A stretch of 64,000 bases of DNA, taken from NCBI GenBank assembly GCA_017643385.1, contig JAEPNN010000001.1, positions 434,001 through 498,000 of the forward strand, in the 5' to 3' direction. The position numbers and the translations under genes were made by a program. Positions 9,131-19,410 of this stretch are shown here, piece after piece (position 1 is the stretch's first letter; each line of letters starts with the position of its first letter). Origin of the DNA: Dinoroseobacter sp. (GTDB taxonomy: Bacteria; Pseudomonadota; Alphaproteobacteria; Rhodobacterales; Rhodobacteraceae). A model generated the notes under the pieces. That model ran no database searches and had not been told where the DNA came from. It saw only the letters and a list, made by a program, of their open reading frames with translations.

Positions 9131-9270
9131 GTCATGCCTTTTTGTCGGCTTGTGGTTTCGCTTCCCAGCATACTGCAGGGATGGGCGTTTCGTCGCGCCT
9201 TCTAAAGCTTGCCCTTAGATGAAGGAAGCGCGTATATCCGCGCAACCCCTGCAAAAGGTGAGAATTCTCG

Positions 9271-9786
9271 ATGTTTGACACGATGACGATGACGAAAATC
9301 CTGGGCGCTTTTTGTGGCGCACTGTGTATTTTTCTGTTGGGAAAATGGGCCGCGGACACGACATACGGCTTCTATGGCCACGACAAGCACCACGCTGCCT
9401 CATATGTGATTGAAACCGACGATGGTGACGTTGGTGAGATCGAAGAGGTTGTTCAGGTTGCGTTTGCCGATGTTTACGCAACCGCGGATGCATCTCGCGG
9501 CGAACGCCTTTGGCGCCAGTGCTCTGCGTGTCATGCGCTTGAAGCGGGGAAGAATGGCACAGGGCCCTACCTGCATGGCGTCGTAAACCGTGCGAAACAC
9601 TCGGTGGATGGGTATGACTATTCGGAAGGTCTCATGGCTTTGGCCGGAGACTGGACACCGGAAGACCTGAACCAATTCATTGAGAGCCCGCGTAACTATG
9701 CGGCAGGCACGAAGATGGCATATAATGGCATGGGCGATGTCGAAGACCGCGCAAACCTGATCGCCTATATGGCAACGTTCCAATAA
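9271..9786 (+). CDS. Membrane-anchored class I cytochrome c
   Basis: 171 residues. Residues 8-28 form an uncleaved N-terminal membrane anchor (ILGAFCGALCIFLLGKWAAD). A spacer of about 50 acidic residues precedes the haem domain, with CSACH for covalent haem attachment at about residue 85 and an axial Met near the end (GTKMAYNG). The architecture matches the membrane cytochrome c552/CycM type that shuttles electrons from complex III to terminal oxidases on the periplasmic side. An A/T-flanked terminator follows. Confidence 0.85.
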   Translation: MFDTMTMTKILGAFCGALCIFLLGKWAADTTYGFYGHDKHHAASYVIETDDGDVGEIEEVVQVAFADVYATADASRGERLWRQCSACHALEAGKNGTGPYLHGVVNRAKHSVDGYDYSEGLMALAGDWTPEDLNQFIESPRNYAAGTKMAYNGMGDVEDRANLIAYMATFQ

Positions 9787-9807
9787 TTTAGCACTTCGCA
9801 AATTTCA

Positions 9808-9842
9808 AAGCCGCCTGATTCGGGCGGCTTTTTTGTTTTTTC
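9808..9842 (+). terminator. Rho-independent terminator after the cytochrome c gene
   Basis: AAGCCGCC, a 6-base loop and GGGCGGCTT, followed by TTTTGTTTTTT. It separates the cytochrome gene from the yej operon. It is the clearest terminator in the window. Confidence 0.9.
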
Positions 9843-9951
9843 TCACCTCTGGCTTACTTGTGCGTGAGGGGAAGGTGTTTGCGCTTGAATCTTTCGTCAT
9901 GCGCTCTTTACCTTCTTGTATGCGACCGAAGTTGGATCAGGGAGAGCGCAC

Positions 9952-11880
9952 ATGACCGGCCAGACCAAGCCATCGAAGGCAAAAGCCTTAGACCGAGGCA
10001 CCGAGATAAAAGAGCAGATAATCGGGTGGGGTACGGGGCTTCTGGTTCTTGGAGGACTTGCGACTGCGGCGTTCGGTGAAAGTCACGAGAACGTAACTGT
10101 CTCTCATGCTTACAGCAATTTCGGCACAGTCGTTTATGAGGATCCTGATTTCGCGCATCTCAATTACGTGAACCCGAATGCTCCGAAGGGCGGGTACATC
10201 AGCGTTTCGTCGCAGAGCAATTTTGACAGTTTCAATCCCTTCACCCGCAAAGGTGTCGCCGAGTTCACAGGCGTCAGCTTGATGCTTGAGGACATCCTGA
10301 CAACTACGGCTGACGATCCCTATGGCCTGTACTGTTATCTTTGCACCACGATGGAATATCCAGAGAGCAAGGATTGGGTAATTTTCAATCTTCGGGAAGA
10401 TATCACCTTCCACGATGGAACGCCGATGACGGCAGAGGACCTTGAGTTCGGGTTCAACCTCATTCTGGAACAAGGTATAGCAGAATATCGAAATGTGGTT
10501 TCAGGCTATATCGACAGCGTAGAGCTGCTTGGGCCATTCCGGATTAAGTATAATTTCACTGAAACTGCTCCGCGTCGTGACGTGATCGGCTTTGCCGGCA
10601 GTACGAACGCATTTTCCAAAAAGTGGTTCGAAGAAACCGGGGTGCGGCTCGACGAAAGCCAGCCGGAGCCATTTATGGGCACGGGGCCTTACGTGCTGGG
10701 TGAAGTCGATATGGGCCGGTCGGTAACCTATGTCCGCCATGAAGACTGGTGGGGCGCAGATCATCCGCTGAACGCGGGCCGCTGGAACTTTGACGAGATT
10801 GGCGTTGAAGTCTTCGCTGACTCCTCTGCGGCAATGGAAGGGTTCAAGGCGGGCGAGTATACTTTCCGCAATGAAAATTCTTCTAAAGAATGGGCCACTT
10901 CATATGATTTCCCGGCGGTTGAGGACGGCTATGTGAAGGTCGAAGAACTGCCAAATGGGTCGATTGGATCAGCGCAGGGATTCGTATTTAATTTGCGTCG
11001 TGAGAAATGGCAGGACGTGCGCGTCCGCGATGCAGTCAATATGATGCTGAACTTTGAATGGGCGAACGACACACTGTTCTTTGGTCTCTACGAGCGCCCT
11101 GTTTCGTTCTGGCAGAACACGGATCTGCAAGCCCGCGGCACGCCGAGCGAAGATGAATTGGAAGTACTGCAACCGCTTGTAGATCAGGGCTTGCTGCCAG
11201 AAAGTATCCTGACCGATGAAGCGGTTGGGGCATTTGTAAATGATGTCGATCAGAACATTCCAAATCGTCGCATGCGCCGTGCGGCTGTGAAGCTGTTGGA
11301 AGAAGCAGGTTGGGTTGCAGGTGATGATGGCTTGGTGCGCAATGCAGCAGGCGAGACGCTTGAGACAGTAATTCTGCAAACGTCGCCTAGCTTCGATCGG
11401 ATCATCAATCCTTATGTGGAGAACTTGCGCAGCGTGGGTATCGACGCACGTTTGGAACGCGTCGACACCGCGCAATACATCGAACGTCGCCGAGCCGCGG
11501 ATTGGGACATCGTGAACCACACGTTGACCCAAGGCTATGAGCCCGGTTCGAGCTTGCGTCAGTGGTTCGACAGCTCCACTGCAGAGGACAGCAGCCGTAA
11601 TATCATGGCGCTGCAGAATCCTGCCGTTGACGCCCTTCTGGACGTGGCGATCGCCGCTGAAACGCTCGAAGAAGTGACAATAGCAGCAAATGCATTGGAC
11701 CGTGTTTTGCGGGCAGAGCGCTTCTGGATCCCACAATGGTTCAAAGATGTGCACACGATCGCCTATTGGGACCAGTACCGTTATCCGGATGAACTGCCTC
11801 CCCTCGCGCTGGGCACATTGGATTTCTGGTGGTTTGACGCAGATGCCGCACAGGCTCTGAAAGACGCCGGAGCCCTTTGA
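9952..11880 (+). CDS. yejA: Family 5 solute-binding protein YejA of a peptide ABC importer
   Basis: Periplasmic binding protein that delivers oligopeptides (in E. coli also microcin C) to YejBEF. The ATG at 9952 follows GGGAGAG and gives 642 residues; an upstream in-frame ATG at 9916 lacks a ribosome site. A hydrophobic segment at about residues 26-43 acts as signal or anchor after an unusually long polar N-terminus. The mature region starts with VTVSHAYSNFGTVVYEDPDF and contains NPNAPKGG and FDSFNPF typical of the YejA subfamily. First gene of a four-gene operon with spacings from 4 bp down to a 4-bp overlap. Confidence 0.92.
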   Translation: MTGQTKPSKAKALDRGTEIKEQIIGWGTGLLVLGGLATAAFGESHENVTVSHAYSNFGTVVYEDPDFAHLNYVNPNAPKGGYISVSSQSNFDSFNPFTRKGVAEFTGVSLMLEDILTTTADDPYGLYCYLCTTMEYPESKDWVIFNLREDITFHDGTPMTAEDLEFGFNLILEQGIAEYRNVVSGYIDSVELLGPFRIKYNFTETAPRRDVIGFAGSTNAFSKKWFEETGVRLDESQPEPFMGTGPYVLGEVDMGRSVTYVRHEDWWGADHPLNAGRWNFDEIGVEVFADSSAAMEGFKAGEYTFRNENSSKEWATSYDFPAVEDGYVKVEELPNGSIGSAQGFVFNLRREKWQDVRVRDAVNMMLNFEWANDTLFFGLYERPVSFWQNTDLQARGTPSEDELEVLQPLVDQGLLPESILTDEAVGAFVNDVDQNIPNRRMRRAAVKLLEEAGWVAGDDGLVRNAAGETLETVILQTSPSFDRIINPYVENLRSVGIDARLERVDTAQYIERRRAADWDIVNHTLTQGYEPGSSLRQWFDSSTAEDSSRNIMALQNPAVDALLDVAIAAETLEEVTIAANALDRVLRAERFWIPQWFKDVHTIAYWDQYRYPDELPPLALGTLDFWWFDADAAQALKDAGAL

Positions 11881-11884
11881 TCAC

Positions 11885-12979
11885 ATGATCAACTACATCC
11901 TGAGAAGGCTGCTGCTGATCATACCGACCCTGTTCGGAATCATGCTGTTGAACTTCGCGCTTACGCAATTTGTTCCGGGCGGGCCGATCGAACAGATCAT
12001 CGCCCGGATGGAAGGCGGCGGCGACGTGTTCGAGGCCTTCTCGGGCAGTGGCAGCGAGCTTCAGCAGGAAACCGACGGCGCCGCGAGTGCCGAAAGCGGG
12101 TACCTTGGAGCCCGTGGGTTGCCGGAAGACTTTATCGAGGAGCTTGAAAAGGAATTTGGCTTCGACAAGCCCGCCTGGCAACGGTTCGTTACGATGATGT
12201 GGAATTATGCCAGGCTGGATTTTGGCGAAAGTTATTTCAGATCCATCGGCGTCATGGAGCTTGTGGCAGAGAAGCTTCCGGTATCCATCACACTGGGTCT
12301 ATGGTCCACATTGATCGCGTATTTCATATCGATCCCCTTGGGCATTAAGAAGGCCGTAAAGGATGGATCGACCTTCGATAGCTGGACCAGCGGGTTGATT
12401 ATTGTTGGGTACGCTATCCCGGGTTTTCTTTTTGCGATTGCTTTGCTGGTTTTATTTGCCGGCGGCAGCTATTGGCAAATCTTCCCTCTGAGAGGGCTGA
12501 CTTCTGACAATTGGGAAGATCTCAGCCTCATTGGCAAGATTGCCGACTATTTCTGGCACATTACGCTTCCTGTTTTGGCCTCGACCATTTCGGCCTTCGC
12601 CACCCTGACGCTGCTGACGAAGAACAGCTTTCTCGACGAGATCAAGAAGCAATATGTGGTTACGGCGCGCGCGAAGGGCCTGCCTGAACGTCGTGTTCTG
12701 TATGGACATGTCTTTCGCAATGCGATGCTGATCGTGATCGCGGGATTCCCTGCGGTATTCGTCAGCGTGTTTTTCGGTGGATCGCTGATCATTGAAACGA
12801 TCTTCTCACTGGATGGCTTGGGCCGGCTTGGGTTCGAAGCCGCCGTCAGCCGCGATTATCCCGTGATCTTCGGAACACTTTTCGTGTTCGGTCTGATCGG
12901 GCTGGTGATGGGGCTGATATCAGATCTGATGTATGTCTGGATTGATCCGCGCATCGATTTCGAAACACGGGAGACCTGA
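11885..12979 (+). CDS. yejB: Peptide ABC transporter permease YejB
   Basis: Inner-membrane permease, 364 residues, starting 4 bp after yejA. The N-terminus (MINYILRRLLLIIPTLFGIMLLNF) is the first membrane helix of DppB/YejB proteins. A long periplasmic insert (residues ~40-100) distinguishes YejB from DppB. The EAA loop appears near residue 265 (VTARAKGLPERRVLYGHVFRNA). It pairs with YejE. Confidence 0.93.
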   Translation: MINYILRRLLLIIPTLFGIMLLNFALTQFVPGGPIEQIIARMEGGGDVFEAFSGSGSELQQETDGAASAESGYLGARGLPEDFIEELEKEFGFDKPAWQRFVTMMWNYARLDFGESYFRSIGVMELVAEKLPVSITLGLWSTLIAYFISIPLGIKKAVKDGSTFDSWTSGLIIVGYAIPGFLFAIALLVLFAGGSYWQIFPLRGLTSDNWEDLSLIGKIADYFWHITLPVLASTISAFATLTLLTKNSFLDEIKKQYVVTARAKGLPERRVLYGHVFRNAMLIVIAGFPAVFVSVFFGGSLIIETIFSLDGLGRLGFEAAVSRDYPVIFGTLFVFGLIGLVMGLISDLMYVWIDPRIDFETRET

Positions 12980-12982
12980 TCA

Positions 12983-14161
12983 ATGGTTTCCAACCCGCAA
13001 ACTGAAATCGAAGTGCCGGTAACGGAGAATCCGGAACCCAAGGTCAAAAATTCTTGGCTATCTCCATTAAATCAACGTCGCTGGAAGAACTTTTGCGCCA
13101 ACCGCCGGGCCTTTTGGTCCCTTTGGATATTTGCACTTATTTTTGGGCTTACTTTGGCTGCGGAACTGATCGCCAACGACAAGCCGCTTCTGGTCAGTTA
13201 CCGCGGTGAATTGTACGTCCCGATAAGCACGTTTTATCCCGAGACGGCTTTTGGGGGAGATTTCCGTACCGAAGCGGTTTACCGCGATGTGGAGGTGCAA
13301 TGCCTGATTGTATCTGGTGGACTGGAAGACTGCTGGGACGATCCGGAAGATGTGATCGCGCAGGTGCAGGGCACTGGCCTTTTCAACGGGCAGGAGGTTG
13401 AGGCCGGCTGGATGATCTGGCCCCTGATCCCCTACAGCTATAACACGGTGAACAGTATTGAAGGCACGGCGCCAAGCGCACCAGACGACAAGCACTGGCT
13501 TGGAACGGATGATACCGCAAGAGATGTGCTGGCCCGGGTGATTTATGGCTTCCGGCTTTCGGTGGCTTTTGCCCTTGTGGTCACCTTGCTGACCTCGATC
13601 ATCGGTATCGCTGCTGGTGCAATCCAAGGGTATTTTGGTGGGCTGACAGATTTGATTTTTCAGCGTGTTATCGAACTATGGGGCGCAACGCCGAGCCTTT
13701 ACATCATCATCATTGTTGCCGCGATTTTCCAGATGAACTTCTGGCTGCTGGTCTTCCTGATGGTGTTGTTCGGATGGACCGCGCTTGTCGGAGTGGTACG
13801 GGCCGAGTTCCTTCGTGCCCGAAACTTTGAGTATGTGCGTGCCGCGCGCGCCTTGGGCGTCTCCAATGCAACGATCATGTTCCGCCATGTGCTGCCCAAC
13901 GCCATGGTGGCCACGGTGACCATGTTGCCCTTCATCATTACTGGCGCGATCGGCTCGCTGGCATCACTCGATTTCCTTGGCTTTGGATTGCCATCTTCTG
14001 CACCATCACTTGGCGAGCTGACGCTGCAAGCGAAACAGAACCTGCAAGCACCCTGGCTTGGGTTTACGGCCTTTTTCACCTTCGCGGTCATGCTCTCCCT
14101 GCTGGTCTTCATCTTCGAGGGCATTCGGGACGCGTTTGATCCTAGAAAGACTTTCTCATGA
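12983..14161 (+). CDS. yejE: Peptide ABC transporter permease YejE
   Basis: Second permease, 392 residues, starting 3 bp after yejB. A 45-residue cytoplasmic N-terminus leads into the first membrane helix (FWSLWIFALIFGLTLAAELI). A large periplasmic loop carries the segment HWLGTDDTARDVLARVIYGF, typical of DppC/YejE, and the EAA loop reads VRAARALGVSNATIMFRHVLPNA. Its stop overlaps the yejF start by 4 bp, indicating translational coupling. Confidence 0.93.
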   Translation: MVSNPQTEIEVPVTENPEPKVKNSWLSPLNQRRWKNFCANRRAFWSLWIFALIFGLTLAAELIANDKPLLVSYRGELYVPISTFYPETAFGGDFRTEAVYRDVEVQCLIVSGGLEDCWDDPEDVIAQVQGTGLFNGQEVEAGWMIWPLIPYSYNTVNSIEGTAPSAPDDKHWLGTDDTARDVLARVIYGFRLSVAFALVVTLLTSIIGIAAGAIQGYFGGLTDLIFQRVIELWGATPSLYIIIIVAAIFQMNFWLLVFLMVLFGWTALVGVVRAEFLRARNFEYVRAARALGVSNATIMFRHVLPNAMVATVTMLPFIITGAIGSLASLDFLGFGLPSSAPSLGELTLQAKQNLQAPWLGFTAFFTFAVMLSLLVFIFEGIRDAFDPRKTFS

Positions 14162-15759
14162 GTGCCCTACTGACAGTCGAGAACCTAAATGTCCGGTTCA
14201 CGCAGGGCGGGTCGACAACGCATGCCGTGCGCAACGTTAGCTTTGAGGTGGGGCATGGTGAGACCGTCGCCTTGGTTGGTGAGTCAGGTTCTGGGAAGTC
14301 GGTGACCGCACTGAGCACGGTGTCGTTGCTTCCGGAAAACGCCAAAGTTGATGGGCGTATAGAATACGATGGCGCACAGATGGTCGGCGTTGACGAAGCT
14401 GAACTGCGCCGTGTCCGAGGAAATGACATCAGTTTCATTTTCCAAGAACCGATGACATCGCTGAACCCGCTGCACACGTTGGAAAAGCAGATCGCAGAAA
14501 GCCTGATGGTGCATCAGGGGATCAGTGGTCCGAAGGCACGCGGTCGGATTATCGAGTTGCTGGACAAGGTCGGTATTCGTGACCCCGAAAGCCGTCTGAC
14601 CAGCTACCCACACCAACTTTCTGGCGGCCAGCGCCAGCGCGTAATGATTGCGATGGCGCTTGCGAACAAACCCGACCTGCTTGTTGCTGACGAACCCACC
14701 ACCGCGCTTGATGTGACAATTCAGGCCCAAATTCTGGATCTTCTGGCAGAACTGAAAGCCAAAGAAGGTATGAGCCTTTTGTTCATCACCCATGATCTTG
14801 GCATCGTGCGGAAGATTGCCGATCGCGTTTGTGTCATGCAGGGCGGTGAGATTGTTGAGACCGGAAAAACTTCAGAGATCTTTGCCAACCCGCAACATCC
14901 CTACACAAAGAAGTTGTTGGCGGCGGACCCAAGCGGTGCTCCGGAAGACGTGGCGGATAACGCGAATGAAATCGTTGCAACAGATGACCTTCGGATCTGG
15001 TTTCCCATTCAGGCAGGTCTTTTGCGCCGTACGGTTGGTCATGTGAAAGCGGTGAATGCGGCCAGTCTGGCTGTGCGCGCAGGCGAGACCATAGGAGTTG
15101 TTGGCGAATCTGGTTCCGGCAAAACGACCTTGGCGCTTGCCATCATGCGATTGTTGTCGTCGGAAGGTCCTATTACTTTCCAGGGTCAGAACATCCAGGG
15201 CTTGTCTTCCAAGGCACTGCGCCCCTTGCGACGTGACATGCAGATCGTGTTTCAGGATCCCTATGGCAGTTTGAGCCCTCGGATGACGGTTGCTCAGATC
15301 ATTGCGGAAGGTCTGACAATTCACGAGGTCGACCCCGGTCGGGATCAGCGGGAACTGGTTGCCGAGATGATGGCAGAGGTTGGTTTGGACCCGGCCATGA
15401 TGGACCGGTATCCTCACGAGTTTTCTGGTGGCCAGCGACAGCGGATCGCGATTGCTCGCGCAATGATTCTGCGCCCTAAACTGGTGGTGCTCGATGAGCC
15501 GACCAGTGCGCTCGATATGACCGTTCAGGTCCAGATCGTTGAGCTTTTGCGCAATCTGCAGCGCAAATATGGTTTGGCTTACCTCTTCATCAGTCACGAC
15601 CTGAAGGTTGTTCGCGCGATGAGCCATAGGGTGATGGTGATGAAACAAGGTGACGTTGTCGAAGTCGGCGATGTTCAAACTGTGTTTGATGCGCCAAAGA
15701 CAGATTATACGCGCGAGTTGATGGCTGCAGCCTTTGACCTTAAGGCGGGCGCTGCGTAA
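14158..15759 (+). CDS. yejF: Tandem-domain ABC ATPase YejF
   Basis: Energises peptide import. 533 residues with two nucleotide-binding domains. The first has Walker A GESGSGKS, signature LSGGQRQRV and Walker [13 protein letters not shown]; the second has [18 protein letters not shown] and [12 protein letters not shown]. The linker between the domains is about 40 residues. The fused arrangement is standard for YejF. A long minus-strand open frame opposite this gene (14872-16143) is a codon-composition artefact. Confidence 0.94.
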   Translation: MSALLTVENLNVRFTQGGSTTHAVRNVSFEVGHGETVALVGESGSGKSVTALSTVSLLPENAKVDGRIEYDGAQMVGVDEAELRRVRGNDISFIFQEPMTSLNPLHTLEKQIAESLMVHQGISGPKARGRIIELLDKVGIRDPESRLTSYPHQLSGGQRQRVMIAMALANKPDLLVADEPTTALDVTIQAQILDLLAELKAKEGMSLLFITHDLGIVRKIADRVCVMQGGEIVETGKTSEIFANPQHPYTKKLLAADPSGAPEDVADNANEIVATDDLRIWFPIQAGLLRRTVGHVKAVNAASLAVRAGETIGVVGESGSGKTTLALAIMRLLSSEGPITFQGQNIQGLSSKALRPLRRDMQIVFQDPYGSLSPRMTVAQIIAEGLTIHEVDPGRDQRELVAEMMAEVGLDPAMMDRYPHEFSGGQRQRIAIARAMILRPKLVVLDEPTSALDMTVQVQIVELLRNLQRKYGLAYLFISHDLKVVRAMSHRVMVMKQGDVVEVGDVQTVFDAPKTDYTRELMAAAFDLKAGAA

Positions 15760-15777
15760 CCAAACGAGGCGCGCCAA

Positions 15778-16317
15778 GTGCATATCTGGAAAACGTTGGA
15801 CCAGCAGGTTGTTTTGGATCGCACTCCCTTTGTGCGTGTCACGCAGGAGACAATTGAGGTCGCGCCGGGACGGGTGATTGACGACTTCTATCAGGTTCAT
15901 CTTATGGAATTCGCGGTCGTAGTCCCGGTTCTGGAAGATGGCAGCATCATTGTGACGCGCCAGTATCACCATGGACCCGGAAAGGTGTGCATCAGTTTTC
16001 CGGGCGGGCATATCGATCAGGACGAAGCCCCAGACGCGGCAGTATTGCGGGAACTCAAAGAAGAGGCCGGTTTGGATGCGAGTGAACTCATTCCGCTCGG
16101 AAAGTTTGTCGATAACGGAAACCAAAGATGCGCGACCGGACACTACTTCCTTGCGCGAGGGTGCAAGCCTGTTTCTCTACCAGAACCGGGTGGTTTTGAA
16201 GAGATTGAGCTTCTGTGTTGGGACGCGCAGCGGATCGATAAAGCCCTGTCAGAAGGCGAGATTGCCGTGATCCATCATGCCGCCCTTTGGGCACTGGCAA
16301 GACCGTATCTGGGCTAG
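15778..16317 (+). CDS. Nudix hydrolase, ADP-ribose pyrophosphatase-like
   Basis: 179 residues starting at a GTG that follows GAGG, 18 bp after yejF, so it may be co-transcribed. The N-terminus (ERTPFVRVTQETIEVAPGRVIDDFYQV type) and the Nudix box beginning GGHIDQDEAPDAAVLRELKE fit the ADP-ribose pyrophosphatase group of Nudix enzymes, which clear ADP-ribose and nucleoside diphosphate sugars. All box residues (G, E, REL, EE, G) are present. The exact substrate cannot be read from sequence. Confidence 0.82.
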   Translation: MHIWKTLDQQVVLDRTPFVRVTQETIEVAPGRVIDDFYQVHLMEFAVVVPVLEDGSIIVTRQYHHGPGKVCISFPGGHIDQDEAPDAAVLRELKEEAGLDASELIPLGKFVDNGNQRCATGHYFLARGCKPVSLPEPGGFEEIELLCWDAQRIDKALSEGEIAVIHHAALWALARPYLG

Positions 16318-16446
16318 GTTCAGATTGTGCTGCTATGGCTGTGCCTCTCGCATTGCCGGATGAGTTAGGAATTTGGCCGCTGTGCTTGGGACGGACGTCT
16401 CTTCCATTGCGACAGGATTGAAATTGATCCGCATGAGGTAAACGTG

Positions 16447-16638
16447 ATGAGAGTGCCAAGCTATCTGACCGCGGATCTCTTGGGTCTTGGAATCATCAGC
16501 TTGGCTGCGTTTTTCAAGGCGCTGAAATCAAGGCAGTATTACGCCTCCGGAAGCGATGCTAACCGTTTTTTGACCGTAGATTCTGATTATACGCCCCGGG
16601 TTAGCCGCTGCTTGGTGAGACCGGATCACAATCAATAG
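16447..16638 (+). CDS. Possible small membrane protein, 63 residues
   Basis: An ATG at 16447 sits eight bases after GAGG (GAGGTAAACGTG). The frame encodes a hydrophobic segment (LTADLLGLGIISLAAFFKAL) and then a polar tail. It overlaps the 3' end of the opposing carboxypeptidase gene by 38 bp. No family is recognised. The ribosome site and helix are the only support; it may be spurious. Confidence 0.3.
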   Translation: MRVPSYLTADLLGLGIISLAAFFKALKSRQYYASGSDANRFLTVDSDYTPRVSRCLVRPDHNQ

Positions 16639-18067
16639 ATTGCGCGCGCAGGCGTCGGCAGGTCAATTCTGCGCGCTGTTCGCTGAGGCCGGAAAACTCT
16701 GCTTCGAATTGACCGCTGCGCAGGTCAATCTTTCTTTCCGCTGCGCTGAGCATGGACATTTCCCGAATCGCAACTTGTAAAAGCCTGTGTTCTGCTTCGC
16801 GCTGGGTATTGAATGCGCCGACACGCACACTCCAGCCACCTGCTGTAGGGCTCATATCGCGGGTGATGATACGTGGAGCTGGGGGTTCCAAGGATGTGAC
16901 GGTGATAAATCGGGCTCCCGTGTCCTCAGCGGAGGCCATCTCTGTTGGTGCGTTTGGATCAGTCGAGGTGGATACCGTTGCTTCGAGAGCCAGGTTGGCT
17001 GCCACTGGGGCGTCTGGTTCGGGGTCACCTTCTGCAATCAAGCGTGGGGCGGGACGGGTGCCCGGCAGCAAGGGTGTTTCGTTGCCCACGTCCTCGGCTT
17101 CGGCCAACGCATCGGCGACACCTTCTGACAACGCTAGCATTTGCTCTGGATCAGAACGGTCTGGACGAGGAACAGGGCGAACCGAACGTGATACAGCCAA
17201 GGGACCACGAGGTTCTTCGTATGCGGGAAAACCTGGCGTTCGTACGGGAGCCCGGCTGGGTGCGCGGGCAAATCCCATATCAAGAAGCTCCATCACGCGC
17301 GCATTTCGCGTGGCGCCCGAACGCCCTCCAAAGACCGTCGCAATGATCCGTACATCGCCGCGTCGTGCGGAAGCCACAAGGTTCCAGCCCGCTGCGTTGG
17401 TATAACCGGTTTTGATACCATCTGCCCCGCGATAGGCATTCAGCACGCGTCTGTTTGTGTTGCGGACCTGACCCATGCTCGTATCGGTCGAAAGACGCGA
17501 AAACAGGTTGTAATACTGTGGGTAGTCATAATGCAGTCGCCGACCCATGGTCGTCATATCCCGCGCGGTGGAAAGGTGACCGCTTCGGGTCAATCCATGC
17601 GCGTTCCGAAAATTGGTACGGGTCATTCCCAAGGCCACCGCGGTTCGGTTCATGCGGCGCGCGAAAGCGGCTTCAGATCCGGAGATTGCTTCGCCGATGG
17701 CAGTGGCCGCATCATTGGCGGATTTCACTGCTGAGGCTCGAATGAGATAGCGCAGAGCAATGCGTTGGCCGGCGCGCAATCCCAATTTGGAGGGAGGCTC
17801 ATTCGCGGCATTCTGCGAGATACGGACCCGAGTATCGAGTGTGATCTCGCCCTGGCGCACAGCCTCGAACGCGATGTAGAGCGTCATCATCTTTGTCAGG
17901 GAAGCTGGGTGAAGTCGTGCATCTGCGTTCCTTGAATGCAAAACCTCGCCCGTTCGCGCGTCTATAACCATCGCGGCATATGGAGCCGCGCTTATTGGTC
18001 CGGCGCATACCGAAAAGATGTAAAGTATACTAACAACGGCCATCGCCGAGAACCGAAAACGGATCAT
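16601..18067 (-). CDS. D-alanyl-D-alanine carboxypeptidase (PBP5/6 type) with C-terminal SPOR domain
   Basis: Trims the terminal D-Ala from peptidoglycan stem peptides in the periplasm. 488 residues. A signal peptide covers about residues 1-27. The serine peptidase S11 motifs are all present: SLTK around residue 57, KSAND around 114 and KTG around 220. A long Pro/Ala/Glu-rich linker follows, then a C-terminal SPOR domain of about 75 residues (WSVRVGAFNTQREAEHRLLQ), which binds denuded glycan at division sites. This domain order is common in roseobacters. Stands alone. Confidence 0.92.
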   Translation of the reverse strand: MIRFRFSAMAVVSILYIFSVCAGPISAAPYAAMVIDARTGEVLHSRNADARLHPASLTKMMTLYIAFEAVRQGEITLDTRVRISQNAANEPPSKLGLRAGQRIALRYLIRASAVKSANDAATAIGEAISGSEAAFARRMNRTAVALGMTRTNFRNAHGLTRSGHLSTARDMTTMGRRLHYDYPQYYNLFSRLSTDTSMGQVRNTNRRVLNAYRGADGIKTGYTNAAGWNLVASARRGDVRIIATVFGGRSGATRNARVMELLDMGFARAPSRAPVRTPGFPAYEEPRGPLAVSRSVRPVPRPDRSDPEQMLALSEGVADALAEAEDVGNETPLLPGTRPAPRLIAEGDPEPDAPVAANLALEATVSTSTDPNAPTEMASAEDTGARFITVTSLEPPAPRIITRDMSPTAGGWSVRVGAFNTQREAEHRLLQVAIREMSMLSAAERKIDLRSGQFEAEFSGLSEQRAELTCRRLRAQSIDCDPVSPSSG

Positions 18068-18191
18068 CGCGTGGATTTCCTACTCTGCCCCAATTGGTTC
18101 GTTTGCCGAACTCAAATTCTATCTGTGGATAGCTCTACCATGAAATAAGCCATCCGCGAAGGCGGGAAATGCAGAAAAAGTTGAAATTCGA

Positions 18192-18893
18192 CTAGCCAAG
18201 TGCGCTGAGAAGCGATGGTAGAGCGTTAAGCGCCTGAATTGTGCGAAAACGAGATGCCTTGGACGGTGGTGCAGCGGCTTCCAAAGCCCATTCCAATCCA
18301 TAGGGGACATGAACACCCCAGGCGCCTGCTTCAATCGCCGGAATGACATCAGATTTCATCGAATTGCCGACCATCAGCGCAGCTTTGGGTCCGGTGCCAT
18401 ATCGTGCAAAAGCGGATTGATAGATTTCTTTTGTTTTATTTGAGACGATTTCCACACCATCAAAGAACTCACCGAGACCAGATTGGGCCAGCTTGCGTTC
18501 TTGGTCGAGCAGGTCGCCCTTGGTGATGACCACCATCTTAAAGTCTGGAGCCAGGTCCCGGATCGTATCTTCGACGCCAGGCAGAAGCTTTATGGGGTGG
18601 TTCAACATATCCTGGCCGGCAGAGATCAGCTCGGAAATGACCTTGCCCGGTACTTTTTCTTCAGTGACCTCGAGCGCGGTTTCGATCATTGAAAGAACAA
18701 AGCCTTTTACCCCAAAACCGTATTGTCCCAGATTGCGCCGCTCCGCTTCTAACAGCGTGGCTTCCAGATGAGCCTTTGGTGCATGATCAGCAAGCAATTC
18801 GGCGAATCGCTGTTGCGTCAATTGAAACAACTCTTCGTTGTGCCAAAGTGTGTCATCGGCATCGAAGCCCAAAGTGGTGATCGATGTGTGCAA
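18192..18893 (-). CDS. HAD family hydrolase
   Basis: 233 residues of the haloacid dehalogenase superfamily, similar in layout to YjjG-type phosphatases. Motif I is DADDTLW (nucleophile Asp and general acid Asp), motif II lies in VVITKGD, the motif III Lys in VSNKTKE and motif IV in MVGNSMKSDVIPA. A helical cap follows motif I. Substrate unknown. Divergent from clpS. Confidence 0.85.
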   Translation of the reverse strand: MHTSITTLGFDADDTLWHNEELFQLTQQRFAELLADHAPKAHLEATLLEAERRNLGQYGFGVKGFVLSMIETALEVTEEKVPGKVISELISAGQDMLNHPIKLLPGVEDTIRDLAPDFKMVVITKGDLLDQERKLAQSGLGEFFDGVEIVSNKTKEIYQSAFARYGTGPKAALMVGNSMKSDVIPAIEAGAWGVHVPYGLEWALEAAAPPSKASRFRTIQALNALPSLLSALG

Positions 18894-19020
18894 TTCTCGC
18901 CCTTCACCTATGCATTAAGCGCAATACAGCTTTATCTGAACGCCTGCCCTCTTTTCAGTGGCATGATCGGGCTTATATTGCCAAAACGCCGCTGCTCAAA
19001 CTCTGGATTGTGGGATCTGA

Positions 19021-19392
19021 ATGTATCTCGATATGGCCTCTGCCGACCTTGCTGAAATTTATATGGCAAAGCCCCCTGGGGATTCTGACGGGACACAGGA
19101 CGATACCGCTGTGGTCACCAAGCCGAAGTCCAAAACTGAGAAGCCCCCGCTTTATAAGGTTTTGTTGCTGAATGATGACTATACGCCGATGGAATTTGTC
19201 GTTCTGGTGCTGGAACGATTTTTCGGTATGAACCATGCACAGTCTGTGGAGCTGATGTTGACGGTTCACAAAAAAGGTCTCGCTGTGGTTGGTGTGTTCT
19301 CTTACGAAATCGCTGAGACAAAGGTCACGCAGGTTATGGATTTTGCGCGGCGTCATCAACATCCGCTGCAATGTACGATGGAGAAAGAGTAA
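19021..19392 (+). CDS. clpS: ATP-dependent Clp protease adaptor ClpS
   Basis: Delivers N-degron substrates to ClpAP. 123 residues with the conserved core [18 protein letters not shown] (the Asp-Asp-Tyr-Thr-Pro recognition segment) and [20 protein letters not shown]. The first ~40 residues are polar and variable, as usual. The start at 19021 has GGGA upstream; in-frame ATGs at 19033 and 19063 are possible alternatives with poorer ribosome sites. The next gene follows after 18 bp. Confidence 0.93.
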   Translation: MYLDMASADLAEIYMAKPPGDSDGTQDDTAVVTKPKSKTEKPPLYKVLLLNDDYTPMEFVVLVLERFFGMNHAQSVELMLTVHKKGLAVVGVFSYEIAETKVTQVMDFARRHQHPLQCTMEKE

Positions 19393-19410
19393 GGTTTCCT
19401 TACTCCGGAC

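Noticed and set aside
10969-11754. Minus-strand open frame opposite yejA
   Set aside because: Cysteine/histidine-rich shadow with no family features; yejA is intact on the plus strand.
14872-16143. Long minus-strand open frame (over 400 codons) opposite yejF and the Nudix gene
   Set aside because: The plus strand encodes well-known intact families here. The antisense frame has no recognisable motif and follows from codon bias in GC-rich DNA.
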